DNA of 8,891 bases. Origin: Pseudomonadota bacterium (GTDB lineage Bacteria; Pseudomonadota; Alphaproteobacteria; Rhizobiales; Hyphomicrobiaceae). The stretch lies in NCBI GenBank assembly GCA_023428365.1, contig JAEYYQ010000316.1:1-8891 (forward strand), written 5' to 3'. Shown in pieces: positions 6,039-8,891 of this stretch. Position numbers and translations under genes: made by a program. The notes beneath the pieces are model-generated. The model ran no database searches. It was not told the origin of the DNA and worked only from the letters and a program-made list of their open reading frames with translations. The number at the start of each line of letters is the position of its first letter. Positions within the stretch are counted from its first letter, which is position 1.

Positions 6039-7544
6039 TTAACAGCGCCCGCGCAGAACGGTCTTCAGAACCTTGCCGTAGTTGTTTTTCGGCAGACTAT
6101 CGACAAATTGATAGTGCTTTGGCCGCTTGAATCGCGCGATTCTGCTGAGACAAAGCGCGTCTAAAATTTCCGTTGTTGCTGTGCCTCCGGGCCGCGCAAC
6201 GACATAGGCCACGACTTCCTCGCCCCAATCCGCCTGTGGACGGCCGATGACCGCGCATTCGATAACGTCCGGATGTGTCAGTAAGATTTCTTCGATCTCT
6301 CGCGGATAGATATTGGAGCCCCCCGAGATAATGAGATCCTTGGAGCGGTCCTTTAGCGTCAGAAATCCGGAGGCATCGACGCTGCCCAGATCACCAGTCC
6401 AGAGCCAGCCGCCACGTAACGATTTGTCATTGGCCTCAGGATTATTCAGATAGCCGCGCATGACGCAGTCGCTGCGGGTAACGATTTCACCGACTTCGCC
6501 AGCGGGCAATTCGCGGCCATCCTCATCAACGACGCGGAACATCACGCCAGTACGCGCGACGCCGACGCTGGCCAGCCGCGCTTCGTAATCAGGATGGGCG
6601 GTCTCGGAATGCATTGTCTTATCGAGCCCCGAAATGGTCATCGGGCTCTCGCCTTGGCCGTAGAGCTGGTAGAATTTTTGCCCGAACCGCGCGATTGCCC
6701 TTTGAAGATCGGCCACGTACATCGGGGCGCCTCCATAGATGATCGTCTTCAATCCGCTTATGTCGGTCGAGCTCGCCTGGGCATAATGTGTAAGACGCGT
6801 CACCATTGTCGGAGCCGCAAACATGCTGACATTGGAGTATGTCCGGAAGCTATCGAGGACGTCAGCCGGATCAAATCCATTGAGCACGACATTGCACGAA
6901 CCATGCGCGATATGCGCAAGTCCATACAGGCCGGAGCCGTGAGAAAGCGGCGCTGCGTGCAACATCGTGTCGCGAGAATCGAGGAAATCGATATCGGCGG
7001 TATAGGCGTGGACCATGAAGAGCAAATTGCGGTGTGAGAGTACAGCGCCTTTGGGCCGACCGGTTGTTCCGCTCGTATAGAACAGCCAGGCATCGTCCTC
7101 TGGGTTGCTGGCGACGCGAAACACCGGATCCCCGCGCAGAAGCCGCGCATAATCTTGCGTGCCGGTGGAGATGATGAGAGGCCAGGTTTCGTCGGCCTCG
7201 GCCGTCATGGTTTCTGCGATGTGGGGCGTTGCCAGGACGAGGCGAGCGGAGCTGTTTGCAAAAATCCAGGCAAGTTCTTTCGGATGCAGCTTTGCATTTA
7301 TGGGAACGGCGGTGAGACCGGCGCGCCATACGCCGTACAGCACGGGAAAGAATTCCGCGCAGTTTTCCATGACGATCGCGACGCTATCACCCCGCTTCAG
7401 ACCATGATGGTCGAGCAAGGAGCCGGCAATCGCCGCAACGTGTTGCTCGAAGGCGGCGTAAGTGATGACGGTGTCATTGGCGATGATGGCGGGATTGTTC
7501 GGCAGACGCCTGGCGATAGCCTGTAGGCTCAGGGAAAGGTTCAT
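6039..7544 (-). CDS. AMP-forming acyl-CoA synthetase (class I adenylating enzyme)
   Basis: This 501-residue protein is a complete ANL-superfamily ligase. It activates a carboxylic acid with ATP to an acyl-adenylate and transfers the acyl group to CoA. Motifs appear in the normal order: phosphate loop YTSGTTGRPKG (156-166), YGQGES (295-300, in place of the commoner YGxTE), GWLWTGDLG with ribose-binding Asp384 (379-387), the hinge region KDRSKDLIISGGSNIYPREI (398-417), and LPKNNYGKVLK (484-494) with catalytic Lys491. No membrane segment or signal peptide is seen, so it should be cytoplasmic. Length and motifs suit medium/long-chain, malonyl or aromatic acid-CoA ligases; the sequence alone does not decide the acid. 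The start is uncertain: ATG 7544 is preferred, and GTG 7553 would add three residues. Neither has a Shine-Dalgarno. A perfect inverted repeat at 7562-7580 may be an operator. Neighbouring genes give no pathway context. Confidence 0.93.
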   Translation of the reverse strand: MNLSLSLQAIARRLPNNPAIIANDTVITYAAFEQHVAAIAGSLLDHHGLKRGDSVAIVMENCAEFFPVLYGVWRAGLTAVPINAKLHPKELAWIFANSSARLVLATPHIAETMTAEADETWPLIISTGTQDYARLLRGDPVFRVASNPEDDAWLFYTSGTTGRPKGAVLSHRNLLFMVHAYTADIDFLDSRDTMLHAAPLSHGSGLYGLAHIAHGSCNVVLNGFDPADVLDSFRTYSNVSMFAAPTMVTRLTHYAQASSTDISGLKTIIYGGAPMYVADLQRAIARFGQKFYQLYGQGESPMTISGLDKTMHSETAHPDYEARLASVGVARTGVMFRVVDEDGRELPAGEVGEIVTRSDCVMRGYLNNPEANDKSLRGGWLWTGDLGSVDASGFLTLKDRSKDLIISGGSNIYPREIEEILLTHPDVIECAVIGRPQADWGEEVVAYVVARPGGTATTEILDALCLSRIARFKRPKHYQFVDSLPKNNYGKVLKTVLRGRC

Positions 7545-7561
7545 CGGCTGCACGCGCTGTT

Positions 7562-7580
7562 TGATGCACTGATTGCATCA
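7562..7580. promoter_or_regulatory. Perfect inverted repeat, probable operator of the acyl-CoA synthetase gene
   Basis: TGATGCA (7562-7568) and TGCATCA (7574-7580) are exact inverted copies separated by CTGAT. The site ends 17 bases before the ATG at 7544 and lies in the 112-base gap behind the AsmA gene. Size and symmetry suit a dimeric repressor of the GntR, TetR or MarR kind; no regulator gene is in the window to match it. The same bases could also form a hairpin in the mRNA leader. Confidence 0.5.
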
Positions 7581-7656
7581 CCAGCTTAGAAGCCTTTGGC
7601 TGTGATAGAAACACGGCAGAGAAACGCCCCTTGATCTAGGTCGGGTTGGACGAGCC

Positions 7657-8891
7657 TCAGTTTTTCAGGAATTGATTGAGCAACTCGCGGGCTTTTTTCT
7701 TCGTCTTATTGTCGTCAGCGTCGCCCTCATTGCCGAGCAAGCCGCGCACAACTTCGTTTACATCCTTGCCCTTGAGTTGCCGGCCGACTTCCTTCGCGGC
7801 TTCGATAACTTTGTCCGGATCCTTCAGGACGCTATCGAAATCCGGTTGAACGTTGGGACGATCCCAGGATCCCGTGATTTTTACAGGCAACTCAAATCCC
7901 TGTTGCGATGGCGTTCCGGTCTGCCCGAGTGAGGCGACGAGTTTTGGTCGCATGAGATAATTGAGCGTGCGGCGCGGCAAATCGGCTGTCCCGGCACCGG
8001 TGACGCGCAAAACGGGGCTCGTCAGGCGCAGATCGCGATTTTCGGCGATGCCGTTGGTGATTTTGAACGTCGCAGCCAGCTCGCTGAATTCGGTTTTCTG
8101 TTTGAGATTGCGATCGAGGTCAGGAAGCTTGCCCTTCTGCAATCCGCCGATCATCTGGGGAATGTTATAGCCAACCAGAGCTCCATCACGGAACGCAAAC
8201 TCCGCTTCACCAGCCAAGGTCTCGACCATTTGGCGTTCGGTCTTGCCGCGTCCAGCGACGGCGACGAAAACACGGCCCTTTCCTGAGATCCAGTCGAACT
8301 CGGACGAATCTTTGAGGAACTCGAAAGCCGAAACATCGCTGAACTGAAGCTTTGTTTGAAGTGTCGACTCGGCATTCGAGGCATCCAGCCGCATCAAGCC
8401 TTCGCCCTTGCCGCCATAAATCTGCATGTCCTCCAGGCGCGCGGTCAAAACGCGATTATCGATTGTGGCCTCGATGCGCGCGGTGCCGGTTTTCACATCG
8501 CGGTAAAGAACACGATCCGTCGCCAGCCGAATTGTGCCATCGAACAGCCCGAGCGATGCGAAGTTGAAGGGAACCTCGCTCCAGCCATGACGTGCGACAA
8601 AACCGCGAACCTGCGGTTCTGCTGGGCCGTTGCCGCTTGGAGACGCGCTCTCGCGCTGAATGAGATCCTCGATGGACTGCGCAGGTTCGGTCTGCCGATG
8701 ACGCTGTCGTTTTTCGCCACCGTTGCCCCGATGGCGTTCGCGCTCACGGACGCCTGGATCGCCGAGCGGCAGCAATTGATTGATGTCGAGCGCACTGAGG
8801 TGCAGATCGGCGTTCACCAGCGGTCGTGGTCCGTTCCAGCCCTCGTGACTGATCGTGCCACGGATGTGCGTGTCGTCGAGCAGGATGTCGG
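7657..8891 (-). CDS. AsmA family protein, 5' end missing at the right edge
   Basis: The reading frame is open from the stop (TGA, complement of 7657-7659) to the right edge, giving at least 411 residues. A GTG at 8817 exists, but in-frame coding sequence upstream of it (DDTHIRGTISHEGWNGPRPL) continues the same protein, so the true start is beyond the window. The visible part is the AsmA C-terminal region: repeated beta-strand patterns such as RVLTARLEDMQIYGGKGEG, then VAGRGKTERQMVETLAGEAE with FRDGALVGYNIPQMIGG, a layout shared with AsmA proteins. A hydrophilic linker rich in Arg, Glu and Gln (GVRERERHRGNGGEKRQRHR) separates the upstream part from this module; in related proteins the linker is usually Ala/Pro-rich. 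AsmA proteins are inner-membrane-anchored periplasmic proteins linked to outer-membrane lipid transport and assembly. The C-terminus is charged (KTKKKARELLNQFLKN). The acyl-CoA synthetase follows on the same strand after about 112 bases. Confidence 0.85.
   Translation of the reverse strand, partial: DILLDDTHIRGTISHEGWNGPRPLVNADLHLSALDINQLLPLGDPGVRERERHRGNGGEKRQRHRQTEPAQSIEDLIQRESASPSGNGPAEPQVRGFVARHGWSEVPFNFASLGLFDGTIRLATDRVLYRDVKTGTARIEATIDNRVLTARLEDMQIYGGKGEGLMRLDASNAESTLQTKLQFSDVSAFEFLKDSSEFDWISGKGRVFVAVAGRGKTERQMVETLAGEAEFAFRDGALVGYNIPQMIGGLQKGKLPDLDRNLKQKTEFSELAATFKITNGIAENRDLRLTSPVLRVTGAGTADLPRRTLNYLMRPKLVASLGQTGTPSQQGFELPVKITGSWDRPNVQPDFDSVLKDPDKVIEAAKEVGRQLKGKDVNEVVRGLLGNEGDADDNKTKKKARELLNQFLKN

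Noticed and set aside
5810..6130. Plus-strand 106-codon ORF from a TTG
   Set aside because: It overlaps the 3' end of the acyl-CoA synthetase on the other strand, has no ribosome site, and its product is Ser/Arg-rich without a recognisable domain.
3258..8891. Idea that the four minus-strand genes form one functional operon
   Set aside because: Gaps of 112, 444 and 303 bases, a strong terminator behind the H-NS gene, and unrelated functions argue for separate units.

Overview
The window looks like ordinary chromosome from an alphaproteobacterium, most likely of the Hyphomicrobiales (Bradyrhizobium/Rhodopseudomonas/Afipia-like). This is inferred from moderately high GC, an HWE-family histidine kinase, a short H-NS/HvrA-like protein ending in the TWxGRGRQPRW type motif, a secreted SH3 protein with an Arg/Pro/Trp-rich tail, and an AsmA protein of rhizobial appearance. 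I see no transposase, integrase, phage gene or CRISPR array, and no clear undescribed multi-gene system.

Left part, plus strand: the 3' end of an M15 (VanY-type) D-Ala-D-Ala carboxypeptidase (to 200), a complete tRNA-Gln with anticodon CTG (301-374), a secreted SH3-domain protein (521-1090) closed by a very good intrinsic terminator (1101-1130), and an orphan membrane-bound HWE sensor kinase (about 1469-3223). The kinase converges on the next gene with only 34 bases between the stop codons.

Right part, minus strand, in order of transcription: an AsmA-family protein whose 5' end lies beyond the right edge (7657-8891), an AMP-forming acyl-CoA synthetase of unknown substrate (6039-7544), an H-NS-family nucleoid protein (5274-5594) with a strong Shine-Dalgarno and a strong terminator, and a YbaL-type CPA2 cation/proton antiporter with an RCK_N domain (3258-4970). 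Gaps of 112, 444 and 303 bases separate them, so they are probably separate transcription units rather than an operon. Several concern the envelope (M15 peptidase, SH3 protein, AsmA, antiporter, sensor kinase), but nothing in the layout ties them into one pathway.

The points most worth a second look are a perfect 7+5+7 inverted repeat just upstream of the acyl-CoA synthetase start (7562-7580), in a leader with no visible Shine-Dalgarno; the long, AT-richer leader of the H-NS gene, which holds an untracked 39-codon ORF (5791-5910); the tandem hairpins behind the H-NS gene; and the orphan status and uncertain start of the HWE kinase.
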